Part shown: piece after piece, positions 18,479-26,838 of the stretch
How the letters are laid out: each line of letters opens with the position of its first letter
How positions within the stretch are numbered: position 1 is the stretch's first letter
NCBI GenBank assembly: GCA_035533215.1
Contig: DATLUG010000037.1
Location: forward strand, 18,993 to 82,992
Reading direction: 5' to 3'
DNA: 64,000 bases
Source: DAHUZL01 sp035533215
GTDB lineage: Bacteria; Chloroflexota; Dormibacteria; Aeolococcales; Bog-877
Position numbers and translations under genes: made by a program
The notes under the pieces: generated by a model
Told to the model about the DNA's origin: nothing
The model's input: the letters and a program-made list of their open reading frames with translations, nothing else
Database searches by the model: none

Positions 18479-19839
18479 GTCTGCCTCCCCTGCCATGGCT
18501 GGCTGGCGGCGAGAGCGAGCCCGGGCGTGCCGGCTGCCGGGGCCCGGGTCGCGCGGGCCTGCGGCCACTTGGTGAACACGTCCTGACCGAAGCGGTGCAC
18601 CAGGGTCTGGCGCGCATCGCCGAGCAGGGGGAGGTGGAACAGCTCCTCCACCGTGCGCAGGATGGCGTAGTGGTTGTAGGGGACGGCGCTCCTGGTCCCG
18701 GGAGCGATGTAGGGGGAGAGGAGGACCGCCCCCACCCGACCGCCGCCCGGGCCCAGGTATCCCGGTCGCTTCACGTTGGGGTGAGAGGGGGAGCCCAGCT
18801 GCGGACTGACGGTCTCGCCGCAGCACGCTCCATAGGCGCCATCGGCCTCGTCGAAGGTGATGATGATGAGTCCACCCTGGCGGTAGGCCGGGGACGCCTG
18901 GATGCGCGGCACCCACGCGCTCAGGAACCGGTTGGCCTGCCCGAGGCCACCCGCGCCGCCGTTGGCACAGCGAGGATAGTCGTGACCATCGGCGCAGCTG
19001 TTGGGGGAGATGAAGACGTAGTTCGGGGTGGTCGCGACCGACCGCAGGTCCTGGCCCAGCGGCCGCAGGGAGACGACGTCGTGGGCGCACAGCCCGGGGT
19101 TGCCGATCACGGAGTCGAAGAACACGAAGGGGTCGTGAAGGAGATCGTAGCTGTCACCCCGCTCCGGCCGGTTGGCGAGGATCGGGCCACCGACCCGGGG
19201 GTGGCCGCACGCGGGTCCGCTGCTGGTGGAGGTGGTGCCGTCGCGGCGAGGATCATTGCCCATGTCCTGCTGGTAGGCACGCCAGCTGAGATGGCGGGCG
19301 GCAAGCTGGCCGCCCACCGTCTCGATCCGGGGAGGGAAGACGCACCCGCTGCCGCGGAGCTGGCCGTCGCCGGTGAGGGGGGCGCGTGCGAATCGAGCCG
19401 GCACCACGAACGGTCGGAAGGTGCCGCAGCTGCCGGTGGTGGCGGGGTTGGGGGCCTGGCCGCTGACCGCCGCGATGTAGGCGAGCGGGCCACCGTGACC
19501 GATGGAGTAGAACTGGGTCAGGAGGGCCCCCTGAGATGGGAGAGCCCGACCAAGATAGCTGTCGGTCGGAGCTGGGCTGCCGAAGGCCGGGCCGAAGCCG
19601 GCGTCCTCCAGCATGATCACGAAGACGTGCCGGATCGGGGGCAGCCCCGCCGGGCCCGCGGCGGCACCACGGTGCGCACCCCCCGACCCTCCGGGCAGGT
19701 GAGGGGCAGCAGCGCTGGCGATGGGTCCGGCCCCCAGCGCCGCGATCGCCGCGGCCGCGGCGATCACAGCGCTGGGGCGGGGCCGTCCCCGCCGGCTCCC
19801 CGGCGGCCGCCAGCGGGGGCGCCCACCCGAGCTGGTCAT
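18466..19839 (-). CDS. Secreted phosphoesterase family protein (copy 1)
   Basis: 457 residues. An N-terminal signal or anchor helix (Ala-rich, about 20-45) is followed by a phosphoesterase (PF04185-like, phospholipase C/acid phosphatase) domain. It starts IRHVFVIMLED and has VSGQAPNPAT, AYQQDMG, HDPFVFF and IIITFDEAD, positions that in the family carry metal and catalytic residues. Eight or more cysteines suggest disulfides outside the cell. It is similar along its whole length to the next gene (19859-21073), so the pair is a tandem duplication. The C-terminus has a 30-residue Ala/Gln-rich tail absent from the paralogue. Likely cleaves phosphate esters or phosphodiesters at the surface; substrate unknown. 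Confidence 0.85.
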   Translation of the reverse strand: MTSSGGRPRWRPPGSRRGRPRPSAVIAAAAAIAALGAGPIASAAAPHLPGGSGGAHRGAAAGPAGLPPIRHVFVIMLEDAGFGPAFGSPAPTDSYLGRALPSQGALLTQFYSIGHGGPLAYIAAVSGQAPNPATTGSCGTFRPFVVPARFARAPLTGDGQLRGSGCVFPPRIETVGGQLAARHLSWRAYQQDMGNDPRRDGTTSTSSGPACGHPRVGGPILANRPERGDSYDLLHDPFVFFDSVIGNPGLCAHDVVSLRPLGQDLRSVATTPNYVFISPNSCADGHDYPRCANGGAGGLGQANRFLSAWVPRIQASPAYRQGGLIIITFDEADGAYGACCGETVSPQLGSPSHPNVKRPGYLGPGGGRVGAVLLSPYIAPGTRSAVPYNHYAILRTVEELFHLPLLGDARQTLVHRFGQDVFTKWPQARATRAPAAGTPGLALAASQPWQGRQTWAR

Positions 19840-19858
19840 CGGGCCATCCTCGCACCGC

Positions 19859-21073
19859 TCAGCTGTGGCCACGCCAGTTCGTGTAGACATCGCGGCCGAA
19901 GGCCCTCACCCCCGGAGCCGCGGCGTCGCCGAGGTATCGCAGCCCGAAGACCTGCTCGATGCTGCGCAGCAGCGAATAGTGGTTGTAGGGGACCGGGCTC
20001 CGGGTGCCGCCGCGGATGAAGGGCGAGAGGAGGACCGCGCCGACCCGCCCTCCGCCCGGCCCGCTGATGCCAGGCTTGGCCATGTCGGGATGGGTGGGGT
20101 CGGCGACCCGGGCGGCGGTCCGCTCTCCGCAGCAGGCCTGGGTCTGCTGGGAGGCGGCCTCGTCGAAGGTGATCGCGATCAGGCCGCCCTGGCGGTAGGC
20201 CGGTGACGCCATGATCGTGGGCACCCAGTGGGAGAGGAAGGCATCGATCTGGCTGAGGCCGCCCGGCTGCCCATTGGCGCAGGGGTTGTCGTGGCCGTCG
20301 TGGCAGGTGTTCGGGGTGATGAACGAGTAGGCGGGGGTGGTGCGGGCGGAGCGCAGATCGCGGCCGAGCGGCGCCAGCGACACCACGTGGGCGGCGCAGT
20401 ACGCGCGGCTGGCGATCACCGCCTGGAAATAGACGAAGGGATCATGGCGGGTCGCGTAGCCGTCGGTGGCGTCGGGCGTGGTGGTGGCGTCGGCATCGCC
20501 CAGGCTGTGGGGATGGCCGCAGGCAGGCCCCTGGGGGCCGCGGACGATCCCGTCCCGCCTCGGCATCCGGCCCATGTCCTCTTCGTAGGCCTTCCATCCG
20601 AGATGGGCTTTGGTCAGCTGGTTTCCGATGGTATCGACGAACTTCGGGTAGACGCACCCGCTGCCGAGCACCTGTCCGTCCCGGGTGATCGTGGGTCGGC
20701 GCGCATGGGCGGGCGCGAGGTCGAACCCGGTGTAGGTCCCGCAGTCAGCGCTGGTGGCGGGGTTGGGCGCCTGGCCGCTGACCTCGGCAATGTAGTTGTC
20801 CAGGCTGTAATGGCCGGTGGCGTAGTACTGCGTCAGCAGGGCGCCCCGCGCGGGCAGGGTTGTGGCCAGGTACGGATCGCTCGCGGGGTCGCCGAAGCTG
20901 GATGCGAACGAGGTGTTCTCCAAGGTGATCACGAAGACGTGGCGGATCGGCGGTCCGAGCCCCCGCGCGGGGCCGGCGGCACGGCTGCCGGAGGCCGCCA
21001 GCAGGCAGATCGCCGCCGCGGGCAGGTACCAGGCCATCCCTCGCCACCGCCGGGGCGAACTCGGACCGCTCAC
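19859..21073 (-). CDS. Secreted phosphoesterase family protein (copy 2)
   Basis: 404 residues, GTG start overlapping the stop of the GT4-GAF gene. Signal peptide YLPAAAICLLAASGSRA, then the same domain as its neighbour: IRHVFVITLENTSF, VSGQAPNPAT, AYEEDMG, HDPFVYF, IAITFDEA and PYNHYSLLR. The ENTSF form is closer to the AcpA-type acid phosphatase consensus than LEDAGF of copy 1. A 19-bp gap separates the two copies. Members of this family act on phospholipids or phosphorylated glycans; here the glycan neighbours favour a surface role, which is inference. Confidence 0.86.
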   Translation of the reverse strand: MSGPSSPRRWRGMAWYLPAAAICLLAASGSRAAGPARGLGPPIRHVFVITLENTSFASSFGDPASDPYLATTLPARGALLTQYYATGHYSLDNYIAEVSGQAPNPATSADCGTYTGFDLAPAHARRPTITRDGQVLGSGCVYPKFVDTIGNQLTKAHLGWKAYEEDMGRMPRRDGIVRGPQGPACGHPHSLGDADATTTPDATDGYATRHDPFVYFQAVIASRAYCAAHVVSLAPLGRDLRSARTTPAYSFITPNTCHDGHDNPCANGQPGGLSQIDAFLSHWVPTIMASPAYRQGGLIAITFDEAASQQTQACCGERTAARVADPTHPDMAKPGISGPGGGRVGAVLLSPFIRGGTRSPVPYNHYSLLRSIEQVFGLRYLGDAAAPGVRAFGRDVYTNWRGHS

Positions 21074-22551
21074 GGCCCCGCCACGCTGGCCGCGAGGGTC
21101 ACCGCCAGCCGTCGGCCCTCGTTGCTGGCCCAGGCCAGCTCCTGCTGGTCGAAGCTGCGACGCCGTCGCAATCGTGAGAAGGTCATCACACCGACCGGGG
21201 GGCCCTCACCCAACGCCACCGGCACGCACATCCCGCTGTGGATCGGCTCGCCGTCCGGATGGGGGCTGGCCGGACCGCTCACGATCGCGGGGCGCCCGTC
21301 AGCGAGGGTTCGCCCCGCCCATCCCCCCCGCGACACGACCCGGGAGCCGCGTGCCGCTGGCGGCAGCTCCGCGCCGACCGAGAGGGCCAACCGCAGGTGG
21401 CGGCCGCCCCGGTCGGGGATGAGGACGCTGGCGCGATCGGCCAGCATCCCCTGACGGACCTGGTCGAGCAGACGGTCCGGCCGCGCGCCGCGGCTGAGTT
21501 GGCGGCCGAGCAGCGCATCGTGATAGACACGGTTGTAGGCGAACGCCGACTCGTGCCAGGTGAAGGCGGCGGCGCCCTGCTGGGCACGCTCGCTGAGGCC
21601 TGACCAGGTGCGCGGATCATCCCGCAGGTAGCAGATCGCCTGCACCAGCGAGAGCGGGTCGCGGGGTCGGCAGAGCAGACCGCGATCGCCCACCACGTCG
21701 CTGACTCCGGGCAGTGATGACGCCACCGGGACGGCGCCGAGGCGCATCCCCTCCACCAGAACGATGCCGAAGGCCTCGGCCCGGGTGGTGCTGGGCAGCG
21801 CGATCACATGGGCACGTCGGAGCATCGCCTCCCGCTCGTGGTTGCTCACAGCCCCCATCCAGCGAACGTTTCGGAGCCGGAGCCGGTGCGCTTGCGCGCG
21901 CAGGCCGCGCTCGGAGGGACCGGCGCCGGCGATCTCGAACACCACGTCGGGCAGGAGATTGGCCGCCTCCAGCAGCACGTGCACTCCCTTGTACGGTCGC
22001 AGCTGGCCGACGAACGCCACCGTGAACCGCTCGGCCCGGTCACGTGGCTCCGGCGCCGCCAGGGCCGCCCCGCCGAAGGGGATCACCGAGATCGGGGCGA
22101 CGCCGCCTCGGCTCATGATCGCGCGATAGGACTCGGTCGAAACCACCACATGGTCGGCTCCCCGGATCAGCGAGCGGTGAGCGCCATTGTAGACCGCACA
22201 CAGCGGGCGCGCCCGGCCCAGATCGATCGGACAATGGTGGGTGTAGACCAGGGCCGGGCGCGCCGCCCTCGGCAGGCTCCGCCAGATCGCGAGCACGACC
22301 TCGGAAAAGGTGGGCGCCGGCCCGTGCAGGTGGAGGAGCTCGTAGTCCGCCAGCCGGCGGCGGAGCCCGCGCCACTGCCGGACGGCTCCGGTGAGGCGGA
22401 CCTCGCCGAACTGCACCCGGCCCGCGTCGCCCACGGTGTAGAGGTCGACGGTGTGGCCCAGCTGGGGCAGGCGGTCGCGCAGCTGCGACGCCACCTCCGC
22501 CACTCCGCTGCGCAGCGGCGGAGCCTCTGTGACCGCGGTCAGGATGCGCAT
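21070..22551 (-). CDS. GT4 glycosyltransferase fused to a C-terminal GAF domain
   Basis: 493 residues. Residues 1 to about 350 form a GT-B glycosyltransferase of family 4: EAPPLRSGVAEVA near the start, VAFVGQLRPYKGVHVLLEA for donor binding, and PSTTRAEAFGIVLVEGMRLG as the E-x7-E region. Residues 365-490 are a GAF-like sensor fold with LADRASVLIPD, SGMCVPVALGEGPPVGVMTF and a final helix. Family 4 enzymes rarely end in a GAF domain. It is the first gene of a minus-strand operon (a 245-bp gap with a promoter precedes it) and overlaps copy 2 of the phosphoesterase. The GAF domain may bind a small ligand that tunes the transferase; this is inference. Confidence 0.85.
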   Translation of the reverse strand: MRILTAVTEAPPLRSGVAEVASQLRDRLPQLGHTVDLYTVGDAGRVQFGEVRLTGAVRQWRGLRRRLADYELLHLHGPAPTFSEVVLAIWRSLPRAARPALVYTHHCPIDLGRARPLCAVYNGAHRSLIRGADHVVVSTESYRAIMSRGGVAPISVIPFGGAALAAPEPRDRAERFTVAFVGQLRPYKGVHVLLEAANLLPDVVFEIAGAGPSERGLRAQAHRLRLRNVRWMGAVSNHEREAMLRRAHVIALPSTTRAEAFGIVLVEGMRLGAVPVASSLPGVSDVVGDRGLLCRPRDPLSLVQAICYLRDDPRTWSGLSERAQQGAAAFTWHESAFAYNRVYHDALLGRQLSRGARPDRLLDQVRQGMLADRASVLIPDRGGRHLRLALSVGAELPPAARGSRVVSRGGWAGRTLADGRPAIVSGPASPHPDGEPIHSGMCVPVALGEGPPVGVMTFSRLRRRRSFDQQELAWASNEGRRLAVTLAASVAGP

Positions 22552-22732
22552 CGTCCCTCTTCTCCCTGCTCCGGTGCCCTTTGAGTTCGGCCGCCCGTCC
22601 GCTCCCGGGCACGCCGCTCCGCGGCGAGTCGAATGCTCGCCGCGCCTCCCTGGCCCGGGTGCATGCACCACCGCAGCCGGCAGTGCGCCGACACCGCTCA
22701 GGCGACCGCGTCCGCCGCCTCTCCCCAGACCC

Positions 22733-22761
22733 ACCCTAGCGGAAGCGCCCGCGTGTGGCAC
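22733..22761 (-). promoter_or_regulatory. Candidate promoter of the GT4-GAF...ftsQ operon
   Basis: GTGCCA (22761-22756), 17 bp, TAGGGT (22738-22733) on the minus strand, in the 245-bp gap after the flippase gene. Predicted start is about 22726, leaving a leader of about 175 nt before the ATG at 22551. Confidence 0.45.
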
Positions 22762-22796
22762 GGTCCGATCTCGACGGCTGCGGACGCGGGCCGGCC

Positions 22797-24410
22797 TCAG
22801 CGCCGCCGCCATCCGAGGCGGCCGAACCCCGCCGCCGGCAGGGTGCGTCGGATGGTGTCGAGGTCGGCGGCGGTGATCACCCCCAGAGCGCGGATCAGCC
22901 CCGCGTACACCAGCCCCCCGACCGCGACCACCGCCACGAAGGCGATCCCTCGGACGTCGGGAAGCGCCACCACGGCCGCCATGGCAAGGCAGGCAGCCGC
23001 GAACGCCGCGGTCCCGCGCAGGCGCGGGTGCCAGCCCGACGCACGTGCCACCTGCACCCCGAGGACCACGGCGAGCAGGACGTTGGAGGCGGTGAAGGCG
23101 GCGGCAGCCGCGGCGATCCCGGCCTGCGGGCTGCGTGCCGCCGCCGCCGGGACCCCCAGCCCCAGGCCCACCACCTCCAGCACCACCGCCGCCGACGCCA
23201 TCGCCGCCGGCAGCCGGACGCGCCCCATCGCCTGCAGCACGCCCACCAGGAGGCCCGAGAGGGCCAGGAACGGGGTGCCCGCGGCGAGCAGGCGCAGCGC
23301 GACCACCCCGCGGGTGTAGCCGGCGGGGTAGAAGAGCGCGAGGGCGGCACTGGGATTGCTGAGGAGCACGACGCTCACCGGCGCCACCAGGGCCACCAGC
23401 CACAGGACGCCCTTGCGCACGTAGCTGCGGGCCAACCCCCGATCACCCGCCGCCCGCACGATCAGCGGGAAGACCGCCAGGGTGAGGGCACTGGAAAGGA
23501 AGTAGGGGATCCGCGCCAGGGTCGCGCTGGCCTGGTACACGCCGGCGGCCGTGTTCGAGGTCGCGGCCGGGAAGAGCAGCTTCACCGCGAAGATGTCGAT
23601 CGAGGCCAGCGCGGCGGTGGCGGCGGTGGCGACGAACAGGGGCAGTCCCTCGCGGAGGAGTCGGAAGCCGCCGAGCCCGGCCCCCCGCGCCCGCGGCAGC
23701 CCAGCCAGGCCCGCCAGGCACACGCACGCGCCGGCCAGCATGCCGGCCAGGATGCCGAGCGCGGCACCGGTCGCGCCGAGACCGATGGCGGCGAGGGCGG
23801 TTCCGAGTCCCAGCTTCACACCCACCTCCGCCAGCGCCGCCGTCCCCAGCCACCGCAGCCGGAGCAGGCCCTGCAGGCCCCCCTTGGCGGCAGCGTTGAA
23901 CCCGGTCAGGCTGCAGGCCACCGCCGCCAGCAACACCGGCGTCGCGCTCTGGCGGTCGAGCTGGAGGCGGCCGAGGGCGAGGAGGAGCACCAGCACGGCG
24001 GCAAGCATCGAGGCCAGCACCACATTGCCGACCAGTGCTCCCCGCAGCGCGGCCGTCGCCTCCATGGTGGAACCCTCCCGAGCCAGTCGTCGGGCCGCCG
24101 CCCAGGGGAGGCCGGCGCTGGTGAACCAGGCGGCGAAGAGGAGGAACGTCTGCACCACGGCCAGGACCCCGAAGCCTGCCGGGCTCAGCAGATGCGCCAT
24201 CGCGATCGTGAACGCGTAGTTGGCCCCGCCCACCACGACGAACGCGGCGGACAGCACGGCGGTGCCGCGCGCGACCTGTCCGCTCGCCCCCGGATCAGCC
24301 GCCAAGCGCCCCTCCCAGCCGTCCGGCCCAACCCGACGAGGCGATCGGGCGGGCCTGCGCCGATCGGCGCGGCCGCCGCGGGCACCCCCCGGCGCCAGCC
24401 TCCCGACCAT
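22797..24410 (-). CDS. Polysaccharide flippase (Wzx/MATE-like)
   Basis: 537 residues with about 14 hydrophobic helices and few charged loops, the pattern of the MOP superfamily that flips lipid-linked oligosaccharides. The first helix region includes GGANYAFTIAMAHLLSPAGFG, typical of the polysaccharide biosynthesis protein family; the central VYQASATLARIPYFLSS also fits. It lies divergent from the plus-strand glycosyltransferase genes, and all are probably parts of one export system. Start at ATG 24410 is a compromise; another ATG lies 39 bp upstream. MurJ is the main alternative, but the fold details are nearer to Wzx-type proteins. Confidence 0.82.
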   Translation of the reverse strand: MVGRLAPGGARGGRADRRRPARSPRRVGPDGWEGRLAADPGASGQVARGTAVLSAAFVVVGGANYAFTIAMAHLLSPAGFGVLAVVQTFLLFAAWFTSAGLPWAAARRLAREGSTMEATAALRGALVGNVVLASMLAAVLVLLLALGRLQLDRQSATPVLLAAVACSLTGFNAAAKGGLQGLLRLRWLGTAALAEVGVKLGLGTALAAIGLGATGAALGILAGMLAGACVCLAGLAGLPRARGAGLGGFRLLREGLPLFVATAATAALASIDIFAVKLLFPAATSNTAAGVYQASATLARIPYFLSSALTLAVFPLIVRAAGDRGLARSYVRKGVLWLVALVAPVSVVLLSNPSAALALFYPAGYTRGVVALRLLAAGTPFLALSGLLVGVLQAMGRVRLPAAMASAAVVLEVVGLGLGVPAAAARSPQAGIAAAAAAFTASNVLLAVVLGVQVARASGWHPRLRGTAAFAAACLAMAAVVALPDVRGIAFVAVVAVGGLVYAGLIRALGVITAADLDTIRRTLPAAGFGRLGWRRR

Positions 24411-24463
24411 GGTAGCGGCGCGCCTCGTCCCCGGCGGGGCCAGCGCCATGCGCGGGCCCGGCC

Positions 24464-24469
24464 TATACT
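24464..24469 (+). promoter_or_regulatory. Candidate -10 box of plus-strand glycan genes
   Basis: TATACT stands out in the GC-rich divergent gap between the flippase and the first plus-strand glycosyltransferase. No good -35 box is seen. A start near 24476 would give a leader of about 65 nt. Confidence 0.4.
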
Positions 24470-24541
24470 CGAGTCGTCATCGACGGGGTCGAGCCGCCCC
24501 GCCCTTCAACAGCCGGCCGATCCCACATGGGCCCGTTTCCT

Positions 24542-25669
24542 ATGAGCAGACAACGGTGCGTGGGCATCGACGCCCGTTTCGCCTGCGCACGGTACGACGG
24601 TGTCGGTCGCTATGTCGGCGCTCTGGCCGGAGTGCTGCTGCGAGCGCCCGCACGCCATCGCTACGTGGCGCTGCGACCGGGTCGGGGCGAGGCTCTCCGG
24701 CATCCGCTCCCGCTGCCCGCCTCCGACCATCTGGTGCTCGACCCCGGGCACGCCGGTCGACCGGAGAGCCTGTGGTCGCAGTGGGAGCTGCCGGGGCTGG
24801 TACGGGGCGCAGGCTGCGACCTCTGGCATGCCCCGTTCCCGTTGGTGCCGCTCGGGCTGGGCACGCCGATGGTCGTGACCCACCACGACTGCATCCCTGA
24901 GCGGATGCCCGCCTACTTCGGCCGCAGCCGCCGATGGATCTACCGCACCGGCGTGCGATCCGCGCTCCGGCGCGCCCGGCTGGTGATCGTGCCCTCGGCG
25001 AGCGTGGCCGCCGATTGTGCGCGCTTCTACCGGCTGCCGGGGGCGCGGGTGCGCGTGGTGCCGATGGCGGTGACGCTTCCGCCGCCCCCGTCCCTGCCCG
25101 ATCGCAGCTACCGTCGGCGACTCGGGATCGGCGACGCCGACTACCTGCTGGTGGTGGGCCGGCCCCGACCCCACAAGGGCTACCGGACGCTGGTGCGGGC
25201 CCTGGGAGCGCTCCCCGCCGGCCAGCGCCCGCTGCTGGTGTCGGTGGGCACGCCCGATCCCCATCTCCGCGACGGCCACGAGGCGGAGGCCGGGCGGCTC
25301 GGGGTGGCGCTGCTGCGTGCGAGCGGCGTGACCGACGACGATCTCCTCGCCCTCTACCGCGGGGCGACCCTGGTGGCGGTGCCCAGCCTGGTCGAGGGCT
25401 TCGGCCTGCCCCTGCTGGAGGCGCTGGCGGCCGGCGCGCCGGTGCTGGCGAGCGACATTCAGCCTCTGCGTGCCAGCGGCGCCGGCAGCTGCCGTTTCGT
25501 CGCGGCCGGCGACGCCGGAGCCTGGGCCGAGGCGCTGCGCGCCTGCCTCGCCGACGACAGCTGGCGTCGCCGCGCGGCGACCGCCGGACCTCGGCGCGCG
25601 GCCGCTCTCGGCGGCTGGGAGCGGGTGGCCGCCGCCACCCAGGCCGTCTATGACGAGGCGCTCGGATGA
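24542..25669 (+). CDS. GT4 glycosyltransferase
   Basis: 375 residues of GT-B fold. It begins CVGIDARFACARYDGVGRY, the usual N-terminus of mannosyl- and related GT4 enzymes, with THHDCIPE in the acceptor domain, VVGRPRPHKGYRTLV for the donor phosphate and PSLVEGFGLPLLEALAAG as the E-x7-E motif. ATG 24542 fits the family start better than ATG 24527; neither has a clear ribosome-binding site. It overlaps the next gene by ATGA. First gene of a five-gene plus-strand run. Confidence 0.88.
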   Translation: MSRQRCVGIDARFACARYDGVGRYVGALAGVLLRAPARHRYVALRPGRGEALRHPLPLPASDHLVLDPGHAGRPESLWSQWELPGLVRGAGCDLWHAPFPLVPLGLGTPMVVTHHDCIPERMPAYFGRSRRWIYRTGVRSALRRARLVIVPSASVAADCARFYRLPGARVRVVPMAVTLPPPPSLPDRSYRRRLGIGDADYLLVVGRPRPHKGYRTLVRALGALPAGQRPLLVSVGTPDPHLRDGHEAEAGRLGVALLRASGVTDDDLLALYRGATLVAVPSLVEGFGLPLLEALAAGAPVLASDIQPLRASGAGSCRFVAAGDAGAWAEALRACLADDSWRRRAATAGPRRAAALGGWERVAAATQAVYDEALG

Positions 25670-26838
25670 ACGTGCTCCTCGTCACGTCGCATCCGATCGC
25701 GCCACCCTGGAACAGCGCCGACCGCAATCTCGCCCGGGCCCTGCTCCTCGGCGACGACAGCGTCACCTACACGTTTCTCGGCGACCGCCGGGACCCCACC
25801 CCATGGCCCGCGCGCCACGACCGAGCGCGGCTGGCGGTCCGCTCCGACATCCCCACGTCCGCCGACAAGCTGCGCTGCTTCGCCTGGCTCCTGCGCCATT
25901 CCCCGGACGTCGACCTCGTCCACGTGCTGGTCAGCTTCCGCCCCGAATCGCTGGCGCCGCGCGCGCTCCTGCTGGCCCGGTGGATGCGCCGCCGGCCCTG
26001 GCTGATGACCTGCCCCACCGCCGCCAGCCTGCCATCCGCCCTGCTCCCCCGCGCCAACACCGTGGTCACGCTGTCGGCCCGCACCCTGGGTCAGGTGCGC
26101 GCCTCGGGCGTCGTCGACTCATGCCACATCGATCCCGGCGTCGACCTGGAGCGGCTGCGCCCGGCGCCCGCTGCGGAGCAGCGACGGATGCTCGATCTCG
26201 AGGACCGCCCCCACGTGCTCTTCGCTGGCCACCACGACCCGGGCGGCGGCCTGGAGGCGGCCATGGGACTCTTCGCGCGCCTCCATCGCCTCCACCCGGA
26301 GGCCCGCCTGCTCCTCGCCCTGCGGCGGCGCCCCGACGACCGCCCCGCGGCGATCGCCCGTCGGCTCGCGGCCCGCGCGCACGCGCTCGGCATCCACGGC
26401 GCCATCCGCGAGCTGGGGTCGATGGCGAACATGCGCGCCGCGGTGGGGGCGTCGGAGGCGGTCCTCTTCCAGCCGGCCGAGCTCGGCCTCAAGATGGAGC
26501 TGCCCCTCACCCTGCTGGAGGCCCTCGCGTGCGGGCGACCGGTGGTGGTGAGTCCGATTCCCCCCCTGCCGGAGTTGGCGGACGGCACCCCCGCGGTGGT
26601 GGTGGGAGAGGCGACCTCGGCCGCCACCCTCCAGCACCTGGCTCGGCTGCTGGAGGACCCACCCTACGCCCAGCGCGCCCGGCGGGCCGCCCGCCAGCTG
26701 GCCGAGCGACGCTTCGACGCCACCGCCATGGTGTCCGCCTACCGCCGCGTCTACCGGCACGTGCTCGACGGTTCGCCGGGGGGGAACGGCGCGCGTGTCC
26801 GCGAGGGGACCGGTGTCGGAGCCGCCCCAGCCGATTGA
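25666..26838 (+). CDS. GT4-like glycosyltransferase
   Basis: 390 residues. Starts MNVLLVTSHPIAPPWNSADRN and ends with a GT-B C-terminal domain: PHVLFAGHHDPGGGLEAAM, then FQPAELGLKMELPLTLLEA, a diverged form of the E-x7-E donor motif. The first conserved Glu of the motif is not evident, so the donor site may differ from standard GT4 enzymes. It is joined to its neighbours by short overlaps (ATGA before, TTGA after). The specific role within the glycan assembly line is unknown. Confidence 0.78.
   Translation: MNVLLVTSHPIAPPWNSADRNLARALLLGDDSVTYTFLGDRRDPTPWPARHDRARLAVRSDIPTSADKLRCFAWLLRHSPDVDLVHVLVSFRPESLAPRALLLARWMRRRPWLMTCPTAASLPSALLPRANTVVTLSARTLGQVRASGVVDSCHIDPGVDLERLRPAPAAEQRRMLDLEDRPHVLFAGHHDPGGGLEAAMGLFARLHRLHPEARLLLALRRRPDDRPAAIARRLAARAHALGIHGAIRELGSMANMRAAVGASEAVLFQPAELGLKMELPLTLLEALACGRPVVVSPIPPLPELADGTPAVVVGEATSAATLQHLARLLEDPPYAQRARRAARQLAERRFDATAMVSAYRRVYRHVLDGSPGGNGARVREGTGVGAAPAD

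Noticed and set aside
24411..24541. Strong divergent promoter pair between flippase and GT4
   Set aside because: Only one TATACT box is clear; no -35 boxes could be supported in either direction.
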